Below are positions 35,744-43,160 of a stretch of DNA of 55,198 nucleotides, one piece after another. Position 1 is the first letter of the stretch; the number at the start of each line of letters is the position of its first letter. The translations under genes were made by a program, and so were the position numbers. The notes beneath the pieces were generated by a model. It searched no databases, was not told the origin of the DNA, and saw only the letters and a program-made list of their open reading frames with translations. The DNA comes from Christensenella sp. UBA1782 (lineage in GTDB: Bacteria > Bacillota > Clostridia > Christensenellales > DTU072): NCBI GenBank assembly GCA_002315475.1, contig DCGI01000003.1, forward strand, positions 1 to 55,198, written 5' to 3'.

Positions 35744-35772
35744 ATTGTACGGAACATTTTGTTCCATGTCAA
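35744..35772 (-). promoter_or_regulatory. Promoter of the tail-anchored protein with embedded operator
   Basis: Minus strand TTGACA, 17 nt, TACAAT. The 17-nt spacer is almost filled by the palindrome at 35751-35765, so a bound protein would block RNA polymerase. Confidence 0.82.
35751..35765. promoter_or_regulatory. Palindromic operator GGAACATTTTGTTCC
   Basis: Perfect 6-3-6 inverted repeat. The half-site GAACA recurs in the operator at 50628-50643, which also lies beside an XRE gene. The natural candidate ligand is the divergently encoded XRE protein. Confidence 0.7.
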
Positions 35773-35797
35773 GCGTTTTTTCAAATTTATTTTACAG

Positions 35798-35803
35798 TAT
35801 AAT
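35798..35803 (+). promoter_or_regulatory. -10 box of the XRE gene
   Basis: TATAAT ends 4 nt before the ATG at 35808; the -35 region is only a T-run (near 35776). A leaderless transcript is implied. Confidence 0.5.
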
Positions 35804-35807
35804 CAAT

Positions 35808-36014
35808 ATGAACAAATTTGCCGAACGTTTTCGTGAATTACGCATCGAAAATTCTCTTTCTCGCACCCAAATTGCGAAGGAATTTAATGTTTCCGTGCGT
35901 TTAATTAGTTATTGGGAAAGCGGAAAAAGAGAATGCGATTTTGATATGCTCATCAAAATCGCCGTATTCTTTTCCGTAAGTATAGATTTCCTGTTGGGAA
36001 AGGAAGAGTATTAG
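35808..36014 (+). CDS. XRE-family transcriptional regulator
   Basis: 68 aa, a single HTH_3 domain: RELRIENSLSRTQIAKEF, then the recognition helix VSVRLISYWESGKR (28-41), then a helical dimer part ending LLGKEEY. The start at MNKFAERF is chosen because it begins the conserved helix and lies just after the -10 box. Probably represses the divergent tail-anchored gene through the GGAACA palindrome. Its recognition helix is nearly the same as that of the XRE protein at 50737. Confidence 0.85.
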   Translation: MNKFAERFRELRIENSLSRTQIAKEFNVSVRLISYWESGKRECDFDMLIKIAVFFSVSIDFLLGKEEY

Positions 36015-36033
36015 AGCAAAGACTTTTCTCTAT

Positions 36034-36062
36034 AAAAAAACCTCCGAAACTAGGTTCGGAGG
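36034..36062 (-). terminator. Terminator of the first alpha-mannosidase gene
   Basis: CCTCCGAA/TTCGGAGG stem with a seven-U tail on the minus strand. Confidence 0.75.
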
Positions 36063-36068
36063 CTCAGA

Positions 36069-36107
36069 GAGGGTGCGGGGGAGATGTGCTTCCCCGCCCT
36101 CCTTTTT
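36069..36107 (+). terminator. Terminator of the XRE gene
   Basis: GAGGGTGCGGGG pairs with CCCCGCCCTC and is followed by a T-run; it reaches into the stop codon of the facing gene. Confidence 0.65.
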
Positions 36108-38598
36108 ATTCCGGCATTTCCGTCATCGGTACGGTCTTCCATGCCGAAGCGTCGTCTGCGAGGAAATACGTATTGACGCTATACGGAGTAAATTCCGCCG
36201 TAAGCGCAACCGGCAACAATCCGCCCGACAAAGTAACTTTCGTTTCCTTCCCGTCCGTTTCGTACGCACGCACGATCCAACCGTTATCTTCTTCGGCACG
36301 CTTGACACAACTGACAAGAATATTATCGCAATCCGCCGAAAGTCCGTCAAACTTGTCCGGCAACGTTCCGTTATGATTGTTTTCAATCACAAAAGAAGGA
36401 GCGGTATTGAACAGTAAGGCTTTTTTCGTTATATCGCCGCAGGAAGTAAACGGCGTAATCGCATAAGAGAATTCACTCTCCCCTTGATCGGTAACTTCGC
36501 TTTCGGAACTGACGAAAGGCGCCCCGTGGTCGCCGAAATATGGACTGCGGATAGCGGTCAAACACATGACGTTATCTTTGACGCTGAAACTGTACTTATT
36601 ATTGTTCAGAAGCGCCACGCCGCCCTCCTTTCCGATGGTGGCGATCCACGTCTGCCCGCATTCTTCTTCGCCGTTCGTCGGTCTGAAAATGGTTCCGAAC
36701 GGTATTTCATACAAAGCTTTGGTTTCCGTCAACTGCAAAGGAAAGGCAAGTTTTAACATTTTTTGCTTTTCGTGCCAGTCGATTTTGGCACGCACTTTTA
36801 ACAAACCGTCGTTTTCCAAGCGGAAATACTGCGTCAACGTGGATTTTCCGTACGAAGAAACCACCTTTACCTCGCAACGGATGCTTCCTGACTCCACGAC
36901 GGAGATTCTCGCATCGCCAAACTTACCCACCACCTTGTCAAAATAGTTTTTGGCGTGACTCCAAGTATCGTGGTCACGTTCGTCGATGACGATCGGTAAA
37001 GCACCCCGCTCGTATCGTACCTTGCGGAACAAACCCTTCTTTTGAGAAACGGGTTGCAACAGCTCTCTGCCGTTCTTCTTGTCAAACAAACGTGCAATCG
37101 TCCCGTCCTTTTTATCGAACTCCACGCGAAAGAAATCGTCTTCTATGTGCGAAGTCGAACAGGAAAGCCCCTGTTTATCACGAAAAACGTCGGCAATCGC
37201 ATAAGCCACTCTACCGACTTCGGGAGCGTTTCGACTGACAAACCCGCCGTCCAAATTGCGTAAAACATAATACGTTTTATACCCGCAAGGAGGCAGTTCC
37301 ACGTGAAACAGAGTATCGCAACGACGCTGGCACAGGTGCGTTTGCGAGTAAACAAACTGGAACGGAATGTCGTTCTTCCCGTCTTTCACCGAAGTACATT
37401 GCGTTCCGATTTGCACCGTCGTCTTCACCGCAAACGGATGGGGATTGAAAAACACCACCGGGATTCCTTTGCTTTTATCGGATGTGTCGATTGCCCACGA
37501 AAGGGTTTGCAAAGCGTTGTTGGTGATTTTTACCGAAATCGCCAGTGATTCCTGTCCCAAAACTTCGGCGTCGGGATAGGCGTCTTTTATACAACAACCG
37601 CCCAAAATATCGTGAAAATGCAAGAAATTCACGTTTTTCCACCCTTCTTCTATCTTTTTTAACGGGAATTTTCTGCCGAGCAACCGACAAGAGAACGCCG
37701 CGTACGTTTCTGCGGCAACAAGCGCACGTTCGCTTTTACGCACAAGGGTTTTTATCGGCGAGTACGCCGCGTAACAACCGCTCGCGTGATGTTGCAAATC
37801 TTCGCGAAAGGTGGGTATCTCAAAATCCTTCTGTTCCCGCAAGTGGGTGAAGAAATCTTGCAAATCGGTATAAATTATCTCTTTATCGGGATTTTCTTTG
37901 GCAAATTCATGCAAAAGTTCCAAATTTTTAATGGTAGGGCCTCCCCCATGATTGCCCACCCCGTAGAAAAACGGTACGCAATCGGTGCCTTTGGGCGTCA
38001 TATCGGACGCATGATTCAGTTCCTCTTTCAGCGTCGTCATATGTTCGAATCGGAAGCAATAAAACGAGATTCTATGCGTCAACACCTTACTGCCGTCCGC
38101 CGACGTCCACCAAAACAACGGACTTTCCATCGGCATTTCCGTCTGAGAGGGACGCATATAAATATAGTTTTCCATGCCGCTCTTGGCAAGAATCTGCGGC
38201 AAATTCCCGTTATGCCCGAAAGAATCCACGTTGTAGCCCGTTTTTGCCGTTTTTCCGAACTTTTTATAGAAATACCGTTGCGAATACAAGCCTTGACGGG
38301 CAAACCCCTCTCCCGAAGGCAGATTACAGTCGGGTTGTACGTACCATCCGCCGGCAAGCACGAACCGCCCCTCCGCCACCCTCCGTTTGATTTCTTCAAA
38401 CATTTCGGGATCGAATTCTTCTATCCATTCGTACACCGACACACCGGCACAAACAAACTTAAAATCGGGAAATTCTTTCATGCGATCGAGCGCCGAACGA
38501 ATAGTTGCCTTCGCTTCCGCGCTCCCTTCCTGCCATTTCCACATCCAGGCAGGATCCAAATGGGCGTTTCCCACGCAATATATTTTTTTCTTAATCAT
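36106..38598 (-). CDS. Glycoside hydrolase family 38 alpha-mannosidase (short form)
   Basis: 830 aa, no signal peptide. The catalytic zinc/nucleophile motifs lie at the very N-terminus: NAHLDPAWMW (His-x-Asp, 11-20), VQPDCNLPSGE (nucleophile Asp near 88), NVDSFGHNGNLPQIL (near 122). Cytoplasmic removal of alpha-mannosyl residues is the likely role. It lacks the extra N-terminal domain found in the second GH38 protein of this window. RBS GGAG 6 nt before ATG. A parS-like sequence is embedded in the codons for FHVEL. Confidence 0.9.
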   Translation of the reverse strand: MIKKKIYCVGNAHLDPAWMWKWQEGSAEAKATIRSALDRMKEFPDFKFVCAGVSVYEWIEEFDPEMFEEIKRRVAEGRFVLAGGWYVQPDCNLPSGEGFARQGLYSQRYFYKKFGKTAKTGYNVDSFGHNGNLPQILAKSGMENYIYMRPSQTEMPMESPLFWWTSADGSKVLTHRISFYCFRFEHMTTLKEELNHASDMTPKGTDCVPFFYGVGNHGGGPTIKNLELLHEFAKENPDKEIIYTDLQDFFTHLREQKDFEIPTFREDLQHHASGCYAAYSPIKTLVRKSERALVAAETYAAFSCRLLGRKFPLKKIEEGWKNVNFLHFHDILGGCCIKDAYPDAEVLGQESLAISVKITNNALQTLSWAIDTSDKSKGIPVVFFNPHPFAVKTTVQIGTQCTSVKDGKNDIPFQFVYSQTHLCQRRCDTLFHVELPPCGYKTYYVLRNLDGGFVSRNAPEVGRVAYAIADVFRDKQGLSCSTSHIEDDFFRVEFDKKDGTIARLFDKKNGRELLQPVSQKKGLFRKVRYERGALPIVIDERDHDTWSHAKNYFDKVVGKFGDARISVVESGSIRCEVKVVSSYGKSTLTQYFRLENDGLLKVRAKIDWHEKQKMLKLAFPLQLTETKALYEIPFGTIFRPTNGEEECGQTWIATIGKEGGVALLNNNKYSFSVKDNVMCLTAIRSPYFGDHGAPFVSSESEVTDQGESEFSYAITPFTSCGDITKKALLFNTAPSFVIENNHNGTLPDKFDGLSADCDNILVSCVKRAEEDNGWIVRAYETDGKETKVTLSGGLLPVALTAEFTPYSVNTYFLADDASAWKTVPMTEMPE
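37295..37310. promoter_or_regulatory. parS: parS-like site inside the GH38 gene
   Basis: AGTTCCACGTGAAACA matches the B. subtilis ParB/Spo0J site TGTTNCACGTGAAACA at 15 of 16 positions (first base differs). Lies 1.4 kb from a perfect site. Confidence 0.7.
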
Positions 38599-38627
38599 AT
38601 AAACTCCAAAAAGATTTTTATGCTACA

Positions 38628-38656
38628 ATACTACCAAAAACCGCCGCTTTTGTCAA
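38628..38656 (-). promoter_or_regulatory. Promoter of the GH38 gene
   Basis: Minus strand TTGACA, 17 nt, TAGTAT. Confidence 0.7.
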
Positions 38657-38708
38657 CATGTTCGACACTTTCTTCTTCCTTTCGCTCTCTCCCGACAAAA
38701 TTTTGTAT

Positions 38709-38724
38709 TGTTCCACGTGAAACA
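38709..38724. promoter_or_regulatory. parS: parS chromosome-partition site
   Basis: TGTTCCACGTGAAACA is an exact match to the B. subtilis-type parS consensus and lies in intergenic DNA. ParB/Spo0J loads here; such sites cluster in the origin region of most bacteria. Confidence 0.88.
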
Positions 38725-38968
38725 CTGTTTTTCCGATTTTTTGAAAATTCTACAGGATTTTAATTTTGAAAAAATTGCGGCATTTTAAGAATTTTATTTC
38801 TGCATATTGCCGATTTATCGAAATATTTTTACGGTTTTACGGAAAATCACACTTATTTCGGCAATAAGAAAATTAAAAATATGTAAAAATATCCGCTTCC
38901 GAAACGGTCTGTTTTTTGCGTAAAACGCCAAAAACAGACCGTTGAACGATTCCCTTTGAGAAATTCAC
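38725..38968. other. AT-rich intergenic segment with a long inverted repeat
   Basis: No gene seen. AACGGTCTGTTTTT at 38903-38916 pairs perfectly with AAAAACAGACCGTT at 38930-38943 (14 bp, inner GCGT/ACGC), a strong cruciform or hairpin just upstream of the metallophosphoesterase promoter. The rest is AT-rich DNA next to parS. Confidence 0.6.
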
Positions 38969-38997
38969 TTTACTTTTTCGTGAAACTGTGCGATAAT
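38969..38997 (+). promoter_or_regulatory. Promoter of the metallophosphoesterase-GH38 pair, probably leaderless
   Basis: TTTACT, 17 nt, GATAAT; the ATG at 39004 follows the -10 box by 6 nt and has no Shine-Dalgarno. Confidence 0.55.
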
Positions 38998-39003
38998 ATC
39001 TTT

Positions 39004-39900
39004 ATGAATACGAAACAAAAAGTATATTCTACTCTTAGTTATACCCTCATCGGATGCGTTCTTTTGCTTGCTTTGAGCGGTTGTACCCACACGTTTGAAC
39101 CCAACGTTCTGTACAGTACCGTCACCGTCGGTTTGGAAGAAAGTTTTACCGTTCTGCACGTTACCGACACCCATTTGACCTTTACGTCGATTAGCGACTC
39201 GAAAGAATTGCAAGAGCAAGGCAAAAAACGTTCCAAGCGTTTCGGGTACGTACAGGAAAACAAACTGACCTATGCCGTCAATATGGCAAGAATCCGAAAA
39301 ATGATGATTTGCCACACCGGCGACCTTACGGACTTTTTGTCGGATAGCAACCTTGCGAAGGCAAGAGATTTCTTAAACCATACCGACTGCATCTTCACGC
39401 CCGGCAATCATGACGTTGCGGACGGCGATAGCGAAGCGAGAGCAAGATTACAGGCGACGGTTCCGTATTCGATTGATTTTTACTATACCGAATATCGGGG
39501 CGTTTACTTTGTCGCTTTGAACAATTCCGACCACCGCATAACGGCTGAACAACTTCTGCAACTGCAAGACGTGGTGAGGGAAGAAAAACCCGTCGTTTTG
39601 TTATTGCACGTTCCCCTTTACACCCCCGACCTTTACGAACGATCCATGCAAGACGGCGATTCCGCCTACCTTATGGCGGTTCCCGAAGAATATACGGCAA
39701 AGTACCCTGCCGACCGTTACGAAAGTCAAAAAGCCGACAAAAGCACGCAGGACGCTTACGATTATATCGTTTCGCAATCCTATATCAAATGTATTTTGGC
39801 AGGGCATCTGCATTTTGAATACGAAACGACGGTAGGCGATTATCATATTCCGCAGATCGTCGGGAGCTTAGACACCGTTCGATACGTCACATTCCGATAA
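39004..39900 (+). CDS. Metallophosphoesterase lipoprotein
   Basis: 298 aa. Lipobox LSGC (Cys27) marks it as an exported lipoprotein. Calcineurin-like motifs in order: VTDTHL (near 53), HTGDLTD (near 101), TPGNHDV (near 132), LLHVPLY (near 201) and AGHLHFE (near 266). All five dinuclear-metal motifs are intact. The start at MNTKQKVY is chosen over an upstream in-frame ATG because it begins a clean signal peptide and follows the -10 box. Four nt before the second GH38 gene, so surface glycoconjugate or nucleotide dephosphorylation linked to mannoside use is plausible. Confidence 0.85.
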   Translation: MNTKQKVYSTLSYTLIGCVLLLALSGCTHTFEPNVLYSTVTVGLEESFTVLHVTDTHLTFTSISDSKELQEQGKKRSKRFGYVQENKLTYAVNMARIRKMMICHTGDLTDFLSDSNLAKARDFLNHTDCIFTPGNHDVADGDSEARARLQATVPYSIDFYYTEYRGVYFVALNNSDHRITAEQLLQLQDVVREEKPVVLLLHVPLYTPDLYERSMQDGDSAYLMAVPEEYTAKYPADRYESQKADKSTQDAYDYIVSQSYIKCILAGHLHFEYETTVGDYHIPQIVGSLDTVRYVTFR

Positions 39901-39904
39901 GCTT

Positions 39905-42784
39905 ATGTCCGATACCGTTTCCATCACCAAATACGTTTTGCAGGCAAGAGACCAACTCTTTGCTTTTTTATACAAAAAAAACGCCTTTCAAAAAATCGGA
40001 ACGCTTTCCGCCGAATATATGTATGCCGACGAACCGATTTCCCTTGCCGAGCGTCCTCATCGCCCTACCGTAGCCATTCAGACGGGCGAAACGTGGAGTT
40101 CGAGAATGTACGGGTGCGGGTGGTTTCACTTTTTCGGTACGGTGCCGACGCGCGGTGCGGGAAAACATATTGTTTTCCTGCTGGATGTCGACGGCGAGGG
40201 ACTTGTCTATGACAAAGACGAGCCGACGGTCGGCATTACCGATATTGCACCCGTCGGTAAAAATTTTCATTTGGTACAAGGCAAAAAAATCGTAGAATTT
40301 TCCCCGCATGCCAAAGCCGGCGAAAAAATAGATTTTTGGGTGGAAGTCGCCGACAACAACGAGCATGGCAAACGCAGCAAATTTTTACAGGCGGATATCG
40401 TCGTTTGCAACGACGCCCTTTGTCAACGTTTTTACGACTTTACCACGCTCGCCATGATGAAACCGTATTTTTCGTGCGGCAGTAGAACCAGGCGGATTTT
40501 TTCGCGTGCAATCAACCGTTCGGAATGGTTTTCGAGCGAAAAAGCATCCGAAATTTTACGACAGGGCATGCAGACGGGCGAGGAAAACCCCTACACCGTT
40601 TACGCAACGGGGCACGGGCATCTTGACCTTGCTTTCCTTTGGCCGATACGAGAAACCAAACGGAAAGCCGTCCGCACCCTTATCAATCAACTGAACAACG
40701 TCGAGCATTACGACGGATACGTTTACGGCGTCAGTCAACCGCAACAACTTGCTTGGATAGAACAAGACCATCCCGAACTTTTTGCACGCATACGAGAAAA
40801 GATTGCCGAAGGGCGTATCGAACCGCAAGGGGGTATGTGGGTGGAAAGCGACGCCAATCTTCCTTGCGGCGAATCTCTCGTGCGACAATGCTTATACGGG
40901 AAACGCTACTGGCAAGAGAAATTCGGCAAGGACGTCAAAACCTGTTGGCTGCCCGACTGTTTCGGATTTAACGGCAATCTCCCGCAAATTTTGAAAAAAT
41001 GCGGTATGTCTTATTTTTTAACCATAAAACTTGCTTGGAACGACACCAATCGTTTTCCCTATCACTCCTTTGTATGGAAAGGAATCGACGGTAGCGAAAT
41101 TTTAGCGCATATACCACCCGAAGAAACGTACAGCGGAGAAGGGATTCCGTTCGATACCGTTCCCGCCGAACGCCTTTATGCGGAAAAAGCCGTCGCTCCC
41201 CTTTGGAGCATGGTATTCGGTATGGGGGACGGCGGTGCGGGGCCGAGCATCGGACACTTGGAAACGGTCAAACGCCATCAAGACGTCCGAACCCTTCCGC
41301 ACTTGAAATTTGCCACGCAGGAGTCCTTTTTCGACGACTTGCAAGCCTACGCCGACAATCTGCCCGTTTGGCGGGGAGAATTGTATTTAGAGCGGCACAG
41401 AGGCACGTATACTTCGCAGGCACGCAACAAGTTTTACAATCGAAAAATAGAATTTTTACTGCACAACGTGGAATATCTTGCGGCTCGGACGGGGAAAGGG
41501 TATCCCGAAGAAGTAGCGGAAATCTGGAAAGAAGTCCTGCTATATCAATTTCACGACGTCCTTACCGGTTCTTCGGTGCGGCGCGTCTACGACGAGTGTA
41601 TTCCTCGCTATCAAGCGATTTTTGCCCGTCTGACCGCCATGCAAACGGAAATGCTTGCTTCCCTGTCGGGGACGCAACCCGCCGCCGTCAATTTTACCGG
41701 TTACCACGCCGAAAAAGTCTTCGTTTACAAGGACAAAACCTATATTGCCGACTTGCCCCCGTACGGCTTCGCTCCCTTGCTTCCTTATGAAAAATCGGCT
41801 TTGCAAGCGGATGAAAACCGCTTGGAAAACGAATATCTCGCCGTAGAAATCGGCGAGGGCGGCGAGTTTAGCGTGTTCGACAAAGAAAGGGGGGCGGCGG
41901 CATTCCGCTACGGGCGTTTTGTCGTCTATACGGACACCCCGAAAAAATACGACGCTTGGGACATCGACCGAAGCTATATCGACGAACCCAAAACGCCCCT
42001 CGTAGCGGAAGCCGCCGCCGTCGGCGTCGGGATAGGCGTACTTTGGCACGAAGCGAAATATACTTTCGCTTCGTCCACGCTGACGTGCCGCCTCCTCCTC
42101 CGCGAACACAGTCGCATAGTGGAAATCGAAGTCGAAGGAACTTGGAACGAAACCCACAAAATGCTTCGATTCGTTTGCGAACCCGCCGTTTGGGAGGATA
42201 CGGTAACCTGCGATATTCCTTTCGGCAATATCAAACGCCCGACCACCGAAAAGGATTCCGTCGACAAAGCACGTTTTGAAATTTGTGCGCAGAAATGGAT
42301 TGATATCGGTTCGGTCGCCTATATGACCGAAGCCAAATACGGTTGGCGCGTGCAGAACCACGAAGTTTCTCTGAATCTTCTGCGCTCTCCCGTCTATCCC
42401 GATCCTGCCTGCGACCGAGGGGAATATCACATTCGCTTCGCCGCTTTTCCGCATGAAGCCGACGAAAATCCCGCCCGAGAAGCCTATTTCTTCAACAACC
42501 CGCCCGTCCTCACCGAAATGGGCGCCGTTCTACCCCCGTTTGCCGAAACGGACAAAGAAAACGTCGTCATCGAAACCGTCAAGCCGAGCGAGAACCGAAA
42601 AGGCGTCGTCCTGCGCCTCTACGAAGACCGCGGACAAAAAACCTCTTGCTCTCTACGGGTTTCCTTTCCCCATCAAAACGTTTTCGAAACGGATATGTTG
42701 GAGCGGAATCCCGTTCCTTGCGACGGAACGAAACTGACCTTCGCCCCCTTCGAAACCAAAACGCTATACTTTTCTATCCAATGA
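39905..42784 (+). CDS. Glycoside hydrolase family 38 alpha-mannosidase (long form)
   Basis: 959 aa, cytoplasmic. An N-terminal beta domain of about 230 residues precedes the catalytic domain: ATGHGHLDLAFLWP (His-x-Asp, near 238), VESDANLPCGES (nucleophile Asp near 318), LPDCFGFNGNLPQIL (near 350), then the GH38 middle and C-terminal domains. This is the usual bacterial alpha-mannosidase architecture. Probably cotranscribed with the metallophosphoesterase gene. Confidence 0.92.
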   Translation: MSDTVSITKYVLQARDQLFAFLYKKNAFQKIGTLSAEYMYADEPISLAERPHRPTVAIQTGETWSSRMYGCGWFHFFGTVPTRGAGKHIVFLLDVDGEGLVYDKDEPTVGITDIAPVGKNFHLVQGKKIVEFSPHAKAGEKIDFWVEVADNNEHGKRSKFLQADIVVCNDALCQRFYDFTTLAMMKPYFSCGSRTRRIFSRAINRSEWFSSEKASEILRQGMQTGEENPYTVYATGHGHLDLAFLWPIRETKRKAVRTLINQLNNVEHYDGYVYGVSQPQQLAWIEQDHPELFARIREKIAEGRIEPQGGMWVESDANLPCGESLVRQCLYGKRYWQEKFGKDVKTCWLPDCFGFNGNLPQILKKCGMSYFLTIKLAWNDTNRFPYHSFVWKGIDGSEILAHIPPEETYSGEGIPFDTVPAERLYAEKAVAPLWSMVFGMGDGGAGPSIGHLETVKRHQDVRTLPHLKFATQESFFDDLQAYADNLPVWRGELYLERHRGTYTSQARNKFYNRKIEFLLHNVEYLAARTGKGYPEEVAEIWKEVLLYQFHDVLTGSSVRRVYDECIPRYQAIFARLTAMQTEMLASLSGTQPAAVNFTGYHAEKVFVYKDKTYIADLPPYGFAPLLPYEKSALQADENRLENEYLAVEIGEGGEFSVFDKERGAAAFRYGRFVVYTDTPKKYDAWDIDRSYIDEPKTPLVAEAAAVGVGIGVLWHEAKYTFASSTLTCRLLLREHSRIVEIEVEGTWNETHKMLRFVCEPAVWEDTVTCDIPFGNIKRPTTEKDSVDKARFEICAQKWIDIGSVAYMTEAKYGWRVQNHEVSLNLLRSPVYPDPACDRGEYHIRFAAFPHEADENPAREAYFFNNPPVLTEMGAVLPPFAETDKENVVIETVKPSENRKGVVLRLYEDRGQKTSCSLRVSFPHQNVFETDMLERNPVPCDGTKLTFAPFETKTLYFSIQ

Positions 42785-42939
42785 AAAGCCCTTATTCCTA
42801 TGCCAAAGGGCATGGATTCAACGATACGCTTGAAGATCTCTCCACCGCCTGCAAGGGCAAGAACGCCTACGAAATAGCGGTGGAATTCGGCTATCGGCGG
42901 CTTGACGCACCGTGTGAGAATGGCTTTTCTCTCCTTTGA
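42781..42939 (+). CDS. Short ORF truncated by a repeat element, possibly not functional
   Basis: 52 aa, starting by ATGA overlap with the GH38 stop. The first 40 residues (MKSPYSYAKGHGFNDTLEDL onward) do not match anything I know; the last 13 are read from a copy of the dispersed repeat (42901-42973). Could be a remnant of a gene cut by the repeat, or a chance ORF. Confidence 0.3.
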   Translation: MKSPYSYAKGHGFNDTLEDLSTACKGKNAYEIAVEFGYRRLDAPCENGFSLL

Positions 42940-42973
42940 GCGGTGTACGGTTTCTTGATAAGTCTATATAAAG
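42901..42973 (-). repeat. Diverged copy of the structured dispersed repeat
   Basis: Reverse strand shares TATAGACTTATCAA, CTCAAAGGAGA, CATTCTCACACGGTGCG and CAAG with the copy at 47590-47664, and the CAAAGGAGA...CTCAC core with the tandem array at 8573-8851. Confidence 0.75.
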
Positions 42974-43018
42974 CAATGCGGATTTTTGCGCTCTGAGAAG
43001 TTTTCGGAAAGAGAGGTG

Positions 43019-43057
43019 CGGAGAGAAAAACCTTTTTCCCAAAAGGGTTCCTCTCCG
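43019..43057. repeat. Inverted repeat upstream of the GPH symporter
   Basis: CGGAGAG pairs with CTCTCCG and an inner CCTTTT with AAAAGG around TCCC. No U-tract follows, so it is not a standard terminator; it lies between the repeat copy and the next promoter. Confidence 0.55.
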
Positions 43058-43109
43058 TAAAGCTCAAAACACAATAAAAGTTTTTGGGAAAATTGCATCT
43101 TGTATTTTT

Positions 43110-43138
43110 TTGAGATTCGTTTATAATAGTATTATACT
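43110..43138 (+). promoter_or_regulatory. Promoter of the GPH symporter-iolB-iolD run
   Basis: TTGAGA, 17 nt, TATACT; leader about 16 nt. Confidence 0.75.
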
Positions 43139-43160
43139 AAAAATACAAAGGCAGGATGAT

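Noticed and set aside
35751..35765. LexA box
   Set aside because: The spacing between GAAC and GTTC is 5 nt rather than 4, and it is better explained by the adjacent XRE gene.
38625..38968. Possible replication origin beside parS
   Set aside because: No DnaA-box cluster, and no dnaA, rpmH or mnmG-type neighbours in the window.
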